Source: Chara braunii
Lineage: Eukaryota; Streptophyta; Charophyceae; Charales; Characeae
Reading direction: 5' to 3'
DNA: 33,615 nt
NCBI GenBank assembly: GCA_003427395.1
Contig: BFEA01000815.1
Span: 140,057 to 173,671 of the forward strand
The position numbers and the translations under genes are program-made. How positions within the stretch are numbered: position 1 is the first letter of the stretch; each line of letters opens with the position of its first letter. Below are positions 1 through 8,798 of this stretch, piece after piece. Under the pieces are notes generated by a model. It did not search any database. It saw only the letters and a list, made by a program, of their open reading frames with translations, and was not told the origin of the DNA.

Positions 1-45
<45 letters not shown>
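1..45. repeat. (CA)n microsatellite
   Basis: About 22 uninterrupted CA units open the window, so the tract may extend further upstream. Confidence 0.98.
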
Positions 46-46
<1 letters not shown>

Positions 47-701
47 AAGGACCACCACCGAATTGTCGGGCATTGCCCGGCTATGGCTGCACTCCCAGCA
101 CTGCATCCACCATTGCCCACCCACTAGCGCCCATGTTCGGCCCAGCCTGGATGCTTAGTGGCCTCCCAGCGCATGAACCAGCAGCACTGCCGCACAATAC
201 TCCAGGCCAGAATAGCTCTTTGGCTGGCGGGCACTTTCTTATATGAAAGTGCCCGCCTCCTCTGGCGGCCTGGATTGGAGGCCGGGCTTCCCAGTAGCTT
301 CATGTTGGGCCCCAGTGTCTTCCCCCAGGGGCCCAGGCCCAATTCAGATACTAGCCTGGGACCAAAACAGTGAGGCACACCCAACCGTGTGACGTGGCCT
401 GTGCTGTTAGGAGCCTCCACATTGACTGAAGGCCAATGTGTGATGTCGGACACATGGAGGCTGCGCGGCCTGAATCAAGGCCCTGGTCACACGGGGCCGC
501 AGACTCGCAGTAACCAACTGGCGCCCTCAAATGTCTGGGGCCCCTGGATAGGCGAAAAGAGCCCGCTGAGGCAAGATGCAGGCCTACCTTCACTTAGGGT
601 AGGCACCAGGCTTGCAAGTGGGGCCCCTTGTGTGGCTGCCAAGCGCATAAACCCTCGCAGTACACCCATGAACTGTTGAAACAACGACCCAAGTTCAAAT
701 C

Positions 702-702
<1 letters not shown>
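46..702. other. GC-rich stretch of unknown nature ending in poly(A)
   Basis: No recognisable protein. The stretch is rich in GGCC-type palindromes, including a perfect 13-bp hairpin at 226-257. It ends directly at a 32-base A run, with a B-box-like GTTCAAATCC just before it at 693-702. That arrangement resembles the 3' end of a retroposed sequence, but I could not delimit a 5' end or a target-site duplication. Short open frames here look like chance frames in GC-rich DNA. Confidence 0.4.
226..257. other. Perfect 13-bp inverted repeat
   Basis: The arms GGCGGGCACTTTC (226-238) and GAAAGTGCCCGCC (245-257) are perfectly complementary around the 6-nt loop TTATAT. The function is unknown. Confidence 0.85.

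Positions 703-734
<32 letters not shown>
703..734 (+). repeat. Poly(A) tract
   Basis: A run of 32 A residues, possibly the tail of a retroposed sequence lying to its left. Confidence 0.9.
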
Positions 735-736
<2 letters not shown>

Positions 737-885
737 GAATTACCTTTGACAAGTTTGACCGGTCAGTTCAAGGATGATATCTCAAGGCCATCGCATTTTT
801 TAATATTTTTATTTTTTTATTAAATAAAAAATGAAAAGAATTGTATGGGGATAAAGGATCAGAACTGTTTGTGTGTGGTTCGTCT

Positions 886-1003
886 GGACGTCGGTGAAAA
901 TTGTCCAGTACAGAGAAAATTACCCTGGCCCCTTTACATGGGTGCCACCATGTAAAGGGCCCCTTTACAAGGGTGGCGCCCATAAATATTGATATGGTGC
1001 AAA
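886..1003 (+). pseudogene. Decayed U6 snRNA-like sequence with palindromic insert
   Basis: The segment follows the order of U6 blocks: a GGACGTC..AAAATTG block, then TACAGAGAAAATTA (U6 has TACAGAGAAGATTA), then TGGCCCC, a late AAGGGTGGCGCCCATAAAT block like the U6 AAGGATGACACGCACAAAT, and a terminal GATATGGT. Between the TGGCCCC and AAGG blocks lies an extra near-palindrome with arms CCCTTTACATGG and CCATGTAAAGGG at about 930-960. There is no poly(A) tail. The U6 relationship is inferred by eye from block order and could be overcalled. Confidence 0.45.
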
Positions 1004-1064
1004 AGAATTGTTTGTTTGGATGAAGGATCAAAGTTGCTGGTGTAATCAGCCATGCTATATGTTT

Positions 1065-1350
1065 CTGTCTCACTTTCTGGAACGAGAGGGGGGCGAGGGG
1101 TGTTGGGGAAAAAGGATGGGAGAGAAGGGTACAGTGGGGAAGGGACGAAAGTGGGTCCTTAACCTGTTGATTCAGGGACAGGTGTCCCCCGACTATCTCT
1201 AGGACTTTGGACTTGGCAGAGAATCTGATGGTCAATAGTAAAGAATACTAAAACTGTTTCAGTCTTGTGAATACACTTTCTAGAAGGAGAGGGGGGTGAG
1301 GGGTTGGGGAAAGGGGAAAAGGGGAAAAGGGGGGAAGGGGGGAAGGGGGA
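1065..1350 (+). repeat. Duplicated G-rich segment (about 200-bp spacing)
   Basis: The motif CACTTTCTGGAACGAGAGG at about 1070 recurs as CACTTTCTAGAAGGAGAGG at about 1275. Each is followed by a run of G tracts (GGGGGG, GGGG, GGGG). The second copy has expanded into a purine tract of GGGGAAAA-type units. The G runs are spaced suitably for G-quadruplex formation on this strand. Confidence 0.65.
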
Positions 1351-1831
1351 TTCCATATTGGAAGTCCGTTAATTACCTCACCCCATGCACACCCCAGAGC
1401 TAGTGCTCCATACAAACACGCCGACAAGACCCCACAACCTCCAGTCACCGGGGGAGCTGCAGGCCATCCTACCCGCGAGGACTGTGAAAGCGCATGCCCG
1501 AATTCCAAACTCAGCATCCTTCAATGCGAAACACAAAGGGAAAACCCTCATCCTTATCTCCGGAGCCGGACACTAACCATATGCACACAAGCAACCTCGT
1601 CGCCATAGGGAAGCGGTCGCTATGACAAAAAGGCTGATGCCATGAATACAACATAGCCAATACGATGAAGCAACCAGGCTGAGGGTTGCTTTCATGGCAT
1701 ACCTAACCTTTTTTATCTTTTCTGGATCTATAGTTGATTCGATCATTGCAGTGTGGTGGGGGTTGTCGTAACTCTTCCTCAATCCTCCACGCAGCGAGGT
1801 GGTGCAGAGCATAGTATAGCTTGTATAGGGC

Positions 1832-1841
1832 TCGTGGCAGC
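1832..1841 (+). repeat. Target-site duplication of U6 copy (left)
   Basis: TCGTGGCAGC abuts the U6 5' end and is repeated exactly at 1971-1980, four bases after the poly(A) tail. Confidence 0.8.
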
Positions 1842-1861
1842 TTGTCCTTCGGGACATCCGT

Positions 1862-1893
<32 letters not shown>

Positions 1894-1933
1894 GGCCCTT
1901 GCGCAAGGATCACACGCATAAATCGAGAAATGT

Positions 1934-1965
<32 letters not shown>

Positions 1966-1966
1966 A
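1842..1966 (+). pseudogene. U6 snRNA retropseudogene with poly(A) tail
   Basis: The body runs from the 5' hairpin (GTCC-TTCG-GGAC) through CATCCGTTAAAATTGGAACG, the ACAGAG box (ATACAGAGAAGATTAGC, which pairs with the 5' splice site in the spliceosome) and the TGGCCCTTGCGCAAGGAT region to AAATCGAGAAATGTTCC. It is nearly full length and close to plant U6, with a few substitutions. A run of 25 A residues follows (1942-1966) instead of the T-run terminator of a pol III gene. The copy is flanked by a perfect 10-bp direct repeat, TCGTGGCAGC, at 1832-1841 and 1971-1980. No clear upstream element plus TATA box was seen. A retroposed, probably untranscribed copy is the best reading. Confidence 0.88.
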
Positions 1967-1980
1967 GGATTCGTGGCAGC

Positions 1981-2840
1981 ACTCGGTGTTGAAGGGAAGG
2001 GTCCTGCCCCAATGGACGTCACGGCAATTCCTAGGGTCTTCGCTCTTCCATGGCTCCTTCTCTTTAATATCCCCCTCCTCCTCTCCATCATCCTCTCCCT
2101 CCTCTCTGCTGGGCTGTTATGCTTTGTCACCTGGTCTTCCTGTCACCTGGTCTTCCTGTCCCCAGCCCTCGTCCACTTGCTCGGTGACCCCCCCTAGCTT
2201 CCCTCTCGGATGCTTGTGTGCACCAGCCAGCAGGTCCATCGGAAGTGCAATGCCGATGTTGCTCCTAGAATCTCAATGACGACGCATATGTGAGGACCTA
2301 CGACAAAACACTATCCACAACACGCTGTCGACCGGTAGAAGGGGTCTGCCGGCACGCCGTCCGAACCCTATGTCTCGCGCCACGTCTGTCACCTGCGGGA
2401 GGGTCGGTCGGGTCTCCTGTAACCTGCACAAAACATGTCAGTCCACACCCACGAAAACAAGTATCGTAGCTGACCGTGACCAATGCAAGAAGAAACCCAT
2501 GAGACACTGTCTGGCAGAAATAAAAGTAGTTGCATTCAGTCCAAAACAATGGGGTGTGAAACACTCGTTCCGGCCTCAGCGGTACACCTCACCCTTGTGT
2601 CTGAAAAATTCGTCTGAGTCCCTACAGACCTAGTCAACAAACGTCGCCTAATCCTTCTCCCGATTGGGTGTCTCCTGTATCGCGCCCATCGATCCCAAGG
2701 GACCGTGCTCGAGCTCTCGGTGTCTGACGTAGCCTCCCTCGCCCATCGAGGCCAGAGCTCCAGATCTACGGTGACCATACCCTCGCGCAATCGTCCCGCC
2801 AGGGGTGGATTGCTCTGGTAGGCCTAGTTCGGGGGCCCCT
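1981..2840. other. Intergenic DNA, no recognised gene
   Basis: Moderately GC-rich sequence. Only short frames without recognisable domains are present. A CTCC/TCC-rich pyrimidine stretch lies at about 2065-2110. Confidence 0.5.
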
Positions 2841-2849
2841 CTACAGAAG

Positions 2850-3050
2850 GGCTCTACCTCTTCGGAAGGCCCGGTTCAGATCGTACCTGTTCGGAAAGCC
2901 CGCTTCGGATTGTACCTCTTCGGAAAGCCCAGTTCAGATCCTACCTCTTCGGAAAGCCGGCTTCAGATTGTACCTCTTCAGAAGGCCCAGTTCAGATCGT
3001 ACCTCTTCAAAAAGCCCGCTTCGGATTGTATCTCTTCGGAAAAGTGCCCC
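2850..3050 (+). repeat. 29-bp minisatellite
   Basis: About seven imperfect tandem copies of a 29-bp unit built on CTTCGGAAAGCCC followed by a GATTGTAC-type block. Copies alternate between TTCAGAT and TTCGGAT variants, suggesting a two-unit higher-order period. Confidence 0.8.
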
Positions 3051-3630
3051 TCCGGCAGAATGTCTCTTCGGTAAGTTCGCCTTCGGTGAGGTGCTCCTCC
3101 GGTGAAATGCCCTCCCGGTATAGTGTCCGCTTGGTGAAGTGTTCCCCGGTTAATGGCCGCCCGGTAAATGTACCCCCCTAAGTAAAGGGTGTCCGCTCGA
3201 TAAAAATGATTGCCCGGTCAAAGTATCCGCCCGGTAATGGTGTCCGCTCGATAAAGGCTTCGCACGACGAAGTACCCGCTCGGTAAAGTGCCCGCCCGGT
3301 AATGGTGAAATGGGCCACTCCATGAAATGACCGCTCGGTGAAATGATCGTTCGGTAAAGTATCCCCTCGATGAAAATGGTCGTCCGGTAAAATGTCCGCC
3401 CGGCAAGGGTGAGATGAGCCACTCCGTAAAATGACCGCTCGGTGAAATGACCGTTCGGTAACGTATCCGCTTGGTCGTGTGTCCGCTCGGTAGAGTGTCC
3501 GTTCGGTGGGGAACGATGCCAAAGTCCCCCCCCCCTTCGGTAGGGTGTCCCTCCGTAAAGCGCCCCTTCGGTAAGGCATCCCTGCGTAAAGATGCTCCCT
3601 TCGGTGTAGCGTCTCTCCCTCAATCGAGAG
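3050..3630 (+). repeat. 16-18-bp minisatellite array with higher-order repeat
   Basis: Dozens of degenerate copies of a unit such as TGACCGCTCGGTGAAA. A larger block beginning AATGGTGAAATGGGCCACTC at 3301 recurs at 3404, a 103-bp higher-order period. The unit looks related to the CTTCGGAAA core of the 29-bp array just upstream. Confidence 0.8.
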
Positions 3631-4089
3631 GCGCCCCTTCACGGGGCCTGATTCAGTCTGGTGTCGGTGCCCCCAAAGGCCCTGATCAGTCCCCTGTTCC
3701 AATCTGCACCGCGAAGGCTCTGTCCGGTCGATCTTCCAATCTGCTTGAGGAGCTGACTCGGTCTGAACACCCGTGATTCAGATGCGTCCAAAGGTGTCGC
3801 CTTGAGAGGCGCTCTGAAGCACCTTCCTTGCCTACATTCCCTTATGAGCGGGATCTCAAATCGCGTGCGTCCTCCCCTCTGTCTGTTCCCGCTATCTCGT
3901 GAGGATGAGCGTGATGACCCGTGGTGTCCGTTCAACCCCCGCAGGGATGCGGTGTGTGTGTGTGTGCTAGCGACGTCCCCCGCCCTGACGAGCCCTGTCG
4001 CTCTCTCCTCTCTCGCGCTGGCGAGCGCAGGTGCGCGCTGTTACTCCGACGACTCTCGTCTCAGTGCGCGGTAGTGCTAGATGCGCGCA

Positions 4090-4480
4090 ATGGTCCCCCC
4101 CCCACCGTGCTCTCTCCTACCTCCCGCAGGCGAGCGCTCGTGTGCATGAATGCATGTACCCGTGCGCGGTTCCCTGGCGGATCTCTCTCTCCGAGCGCAA
4201 GCGCGCGCTCGTGCGCACGGGAGAGTGCGCCTGTGCGCGGTTCTCCCCGGTGGTCCTCTCTCCCTGAAGGGGAGTGCGCGCTCGTGCGCACGGGTGAGTG
4301 CAGCTGCGCGCGGCTCTCCCCGGTGGTCCTCTCTCCCTGAACGGGAGCATGCGCTCGTGCGCACGGGTGAGTGCAGTTGCGCGCGGCTCTCCCCGGTGGT
4401 CCCCTCTCCCTAAACGGGAGTGCGCGCTTGTGCGCACGGGTGAGTGCAGCTGCGCGCGGCCCTCTCCGGAGGTCCTCTCT
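4090..4480 (+). repeat. 73-bp GC-rich minisatellite
   Basis: The anchor GTGCGCACGG lies at 4211, 4284, 4357 and 4430, an exact 73-bp period, and a more diverged copy precedes them. Each unit contains GTGCGC alternation and a CTCTCCCCGGTGGTCC block. The array stops where the mitochondrial insert begins. The units are contiguous with no unique spacers, so this is not a CRISPR array. Confidence 0.9.
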
Positions 4481-4587
4481 CTTGTCTCCCAAAATAAATC
4501 AGTACATATGGCGTAAGACGATTTCACGGATCGAGGTCGGAATGGGATCGGGTGTTTTCACGTCCTACAATAGTACCCGGATACTCG
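4481..4587 (-). pseudogene. rrn5: Mitochondrial 5S rRNA copy in nuclear DNA
   Basis: Read on the minus strand this matches plant-type mitochondrial 5S rRNA: a GTACTATTGTAGGACGTGAA start region, then AACACCCGATCCCATTCCGA, CCTCGATCC, GTCTTACGCCATATGTACTG and a terminal GGGAGACAAG. The CCCGATCCCATTCCGACCTCGA core is shared with bacterial-type 5S and matches mitochondrial forms. Several substitutions are visible, and the surrounding DNA is nuclear-type repeat. I read it as a transferred, non-functional copy (NUMT) rather than an organelle contig. Confidence 0.82.
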
Positions 4588-4658
4588 GAATTGTGCTTCG
4601 CGCCTTTGGTAACTAGTCTGATTAGATCGACATTAAATCAAATCTGGGTATGTATATT
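4588..4658 (-). other. rrn18-rrn5 spacer of the mitochondrial insert
   Basis: About 70 bp of AT-richer sequence separates the 18S 3' end from the 5S copy. In plant and charophyte mitochondria the two genes are neighbours in this order, so this is probably the original spacer. Confidence 0.6.
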
Positions 4659-4670
4659 GGAAAGGAGTCA

Positions 4671-4713
<43 letters not shown>

Positions 4714-4750
4714 CCTCAGTCACTGATTCTACCGTGATAGTCTCTATGAT
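4659..4750 (-). pseudogene. rrn18: 3' end of mitochondrial 18S (SSU) rRNA in nuclear DNA
   Basis: On the minus strand this contains the near-universal SSU 3' region GAAGTCGTAACAAGGTAGCC, then GTAGGGGAACCTGCGGCTGG and ATTGACTCCTTT. The ending GGATTGACTCC, in place of the bacterial/plastid GGATCACCTCC, points to plant-type mitochondrial 18S. Only about 90 bp of the roughly 1.9-kb gene is present, so it is a fragment. The 5' boundary is near 4750, where CG-rich repeat resumes. Confidence 0.85.
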
Positions 4751-5010
4751 CAACGAGCGCGAGTTCGCTCTCGTGCGCGCGGGTGCGTTTGGTTGCACGC
4801 GCGGGTGCGCGTAGTCTCAAGAGGTGCGCGTGTGTGTGCGTACCTGCGCGCAGGTGTGTGCGCAAAGGGGTGTGTGCGGACGTGCGCAAGTGGTGTGTGG
4901 AGACGTGCGCAAGTGCGAGCCCGCGCGCGTTCAGAAGTGCTCTCGTGTACGTGCGCGTGTGTACGTTCGCATGGGTACGCGAACGTCTGCGTGGGCGCGC
5001 GCGACCCTCC
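4751..5010. repeat. CpG/GT-rich alternating purine-pyrimidine tract
   Basis: Dense GTGCGCG, GTGTGTGCG and CGCGCG runs, with the CTCGTGCGC word also found in the 73-bp array on the other side of the mitochondrial insert. Such alternation can adopt Z-DNA. Long open frames here are by-products of the skewed composition. Confidence 0.6.
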
Positions 5011-5099
5011 CCGAACCAGCGCGCGCGCTTCCCTCCCGCCCGTCTCACTCCCGTCCGGCTCGTACTTACCACCTGGGCTCCTAGTCACTCCTCCGTCTA

Positions 5100-5690
5100 G
5101 TCTCCCCCGTGCGCTCTTGTCTCGTGCGCCTCATGGTGCGTGCTCCGCTCCTGTGCGCCAGTGTCCTGTGCACCTGTGTTCAAGCATGCGACAAATGTTT
5201 GTGCACCTCTGTCTCCTGCAATTGTCCTCCCGAGCGTCTCACCCGTGCGCGTTTCAGTCCGTGCGCCTGAAGCTCGCATGTGAGGAATCCCCCGATCCCG
5301 GGCCCAGTTCGGCTTAAGAACTCCGCTGGGCCCTTCCCTCAAGTGCCAACCCGGTCCTCGTGAGCATCGAGGCTGCCGAGATCTTGCAGCGCCCCGGTAC
5401 CCGGCCTGTGCCCGGGCCTGATTGGGCCCTCGAAAAGGACCCGATGAAAAGGGCCTACTCATCGGGAACTGGGCCCTTTGCAGCGCCCTCGTACCGCAAT
5501 TGTCCCCGAGTCTGTCCCAGGCTTGCCCGGGCCTATGCGGTCCCCACGCTGCAGCGGTACCGCCCTTAGGAAAAATCAGGCGGAGCCCGAAGGTGGAAGT
5601 TGGTCTCATCACTCAGTTGGGCCTAAGTGGTCCCTGCGGGACCGCCCCTTCGGAAGAGAACTCGACTGGTCCCATGGGGCCCCTTGCCCG
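5100..5690. other. GC-rich degenerate sequence, no recognised gene
   Basis: Contains loosely repeated CTGTGCACC, GTGCGCC and GGGCCC words. No domain is recognisable in any frame. Confidence 0.45.
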
Positions 5691-5693
5691 TGG

Positions 5694-5940
5694 TGTCGGC
5701 CCGCGCCATGGTCGGTGAGTCCCGGCCGGATAAAGTAGGCCCCTTGTTCGCAGCGTCAGTCCGCTTCATGGTCGGCGTGTCCCGGTCACGTAAAATAACG
5801 TCGAGCAATGATATCGCCGTGCCGCTCTCCGGCGTGTCGTCCCGCCGCATGGTAGGTAAATGTCGTCAGCGCGGTCGGTCCCAGTGTTGGCCCACCTCAT
5901 GGTTGATGAAGCCCGGCCAGGTAGAATACCGTCGAGTGAG
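5694..5940 (+). repeat. Degenerate tandem repeat of about 60-80 bp
   Basis: Four related blocks: GTCGGCCCGCGCCATGGTCGG at 5694, GTCAGTCCGCTTCATGGTCGG at about 5755, GTCGTCCCGCCGCATGGTAGG at about 5837 and CCACCTCATGGTTG at about 5893. Each is followed by a CCCGG..GTA block. Confidence 0.6.
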
Positions 5941-6141
5941 AGTCTCGTTGCGTGCCCTCAGAAAGGAAGTAAAGGGCGGCGTAGTATTGGAGCGCGCAAA
6001 ACGCACATGCAACCAAAGGGGCCAATAGGTCGAAAACAAGGGGTGAGCAACAGTGGTCAGCACTGCATACCCCATGTGATGAGGAGAGGCGGAGTAAGCA
6101 ATCGAAGGGGGAGGGGGTATATCGGAGAGAAGTCCCAATTC

Positions 6142-6211
6142 AGTCGACCGGCCTCGATGTGCCGATGTATGATAAGAGGTCGACCCCGATGTGCCGATGT
6201 ATGATAAGAGA
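6142..6211 (+). repeat. Tandem duplication of a 33-36-bp unit
   Basis: CGATGTGCCGATGTATGATA occurs twice in succession (about 6154 and 6189), each preceded by GTCGACC. Confidence 0.8.
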
Positions 6212-6239
6212 GTGATGGAACTCGCCATTAAGTACTTTT

Positions 6240-6807
6240 CACCGGCCTCCACCCTGCCAGATCTTCAGAGAAGAGAACCTCCCTCATGACGTACCGAATG
6301 GCTTAGGCTCCTTAGACACAATTAGACAGGGGAGATGGGGATAGTGACTGGATATTGCCAAGGGCGAAGGGACTGGGAGCAGGGAAGGGGGGTCAAGGAG
6401 GGTGGGGGGTGGGACAAAGTGACGCAGAATGCATTACCACTCCCGGCGCCATGCCACGTCGCAAGAAAGCGATAGAGTGCTCCTGCGCAATAGTTTCCAG
6501 ACGACGACACCGGCAGTTCGCGCGTACGTAACCAGGCAGGCAGCTATGCAAAAAAGGCGAGATGAAGGTGTCCACAATCACCGGCGCTTAGCAAGCACAG
6601 GGGTGAGAGCACAGTCCTTGCAGGCAGACCGTGCGGGCATATATAGCCTTTAAAAGAAAAAAAGGCGTAGTGTGGAGATAGGCGCGCAGCGATGGCTTCG
6701 GCATAGCCACAAGCAGGAGGAAGATTGGCGGATCACGAAGCGTTAGGGCGATGGTTCTCGAGGCAAAGCGTCGTAGACCTAGCGGGGGGGGTCGTGGCTC
6801 GAGCTGA
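6240..6807. other. Intergenic DNA, no recognised gene
   Basis: Mixed-composition sequence with G-rich runs at about 6380-6415. No domain is recognisable in any frame. Confidence 0.4.
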
Positions 6808-7567
6808 CAGTTCGCAGCCCTTAGGCTGCGGTATAGTGGGCTTCCGCGTCTGTGTCAAGGTGTCGCATTTTTGGCGGCGGGCGACCAGGACACAAAGTGG
6901 GTTCTTAGGGGGCAAAAAAAATTGGGGGACCNGTCCTTGCCAAAATTGCGGACTACCTACAGCTAGCTCTGGTAGAACCGGGACTTTTGGAAAAACGAAG
7001 GACCGGTCCTCGGGTAGAAGTGGACCCCAAAAAGAAGTGGGGGGCATTGGACCGGTCCTCGAGTAGAAGCGGACCCCAAAAAGAAGTGAGGGCATGTGAA
7101 CTGCAAAAGGGCCCTCAGGCCCAGGCGTTGAGCCCCGTCTTCTCAAAACAGGGAGGTCAGGAAAGAACAGGCGTTTTGCAAGAGGCAACTTTGGCCATTT
7201 TCTGTGCTCAGACGAACATGCACAAAAATCTGAAATTTTGAGAATCCATAGATGAGGTCGTGTTCTTTCCAGAAATAATAATAGAACATTTACAAAAAAT
7301 CATTTGGACTGCGAAATAATCGTCGCGCCGATTCAGCACATTTTCCATTTTTGCCACTCAGCGATGCTTGGGCCAACTAAAAAAGTACTCCAAATTCAGT
7401 GAGTTTTCGCGCTCAGAAGAATGCATGAAAAAACCTGAAAATTGGAGTACTCGTAGATTTTGTTGTGATCTTTCCAGGAAAAACGCTACATAAATTTAAA
7501 AAAATCATTCCAACTGCGAAATAGATTGCGGCCGCAATTTGACCCATATTTCAATTTTGCCATTCAG
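6808..7567 (+). repeat. Dispersed repeat R1, copy 1
   Basis: About 760 bp, matched in inverted orientation by 18826-19470 and at its 3' end by about 22386-22493. It contains an internal tandem pair of about 47 bp built on GACCGGTCCTCG, GTAGAAG and GGACCCCAAAAAGAAGTG. The right end, ATTTCAATTTTGCCATTCA, runs straight into a (CT)n tract, as in copy 3. No transposase or reverse transcriptase is recognisable, so it is probably non-autonomous. One ambiguous base lies at 6932. Confidence 0.85.

Positions 7568-8798
<1,231 letters not shown>

Noticed and set aside
124-679. Frames of 65-109 codons on both strands
   Set aside because: Overlapping on both strands in GC-rich palindrome-bearing DNA; no domain.
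1842-1941. Functional U6 gene
   Set aside because: Poly(A) instead of a T-run terminator, flanking TSD and no clear upstream promoter favour a retrocopy.
4190-4480. CRISPR-like regular array
   Set aside because: The 73-bp units are contiguous, with no unique spacers, in a eukaryotic context.
4061-5100. Several overlapping frames of 80-174 codons, Arg/Cys/Ala-rich
   Set aside because: Frames are open on both strands because of the GC-rich 73-bp array and CpG tract; no domain is visible, and some run across the mitochondrial rRNA insert.
6725-7066. 113-codon frame over R1, also partly open in the inverted copy
   Set aside because: Similarity between copies is DNA-level repeat identity; the frames begin and end differently and contain an ambiguous base.
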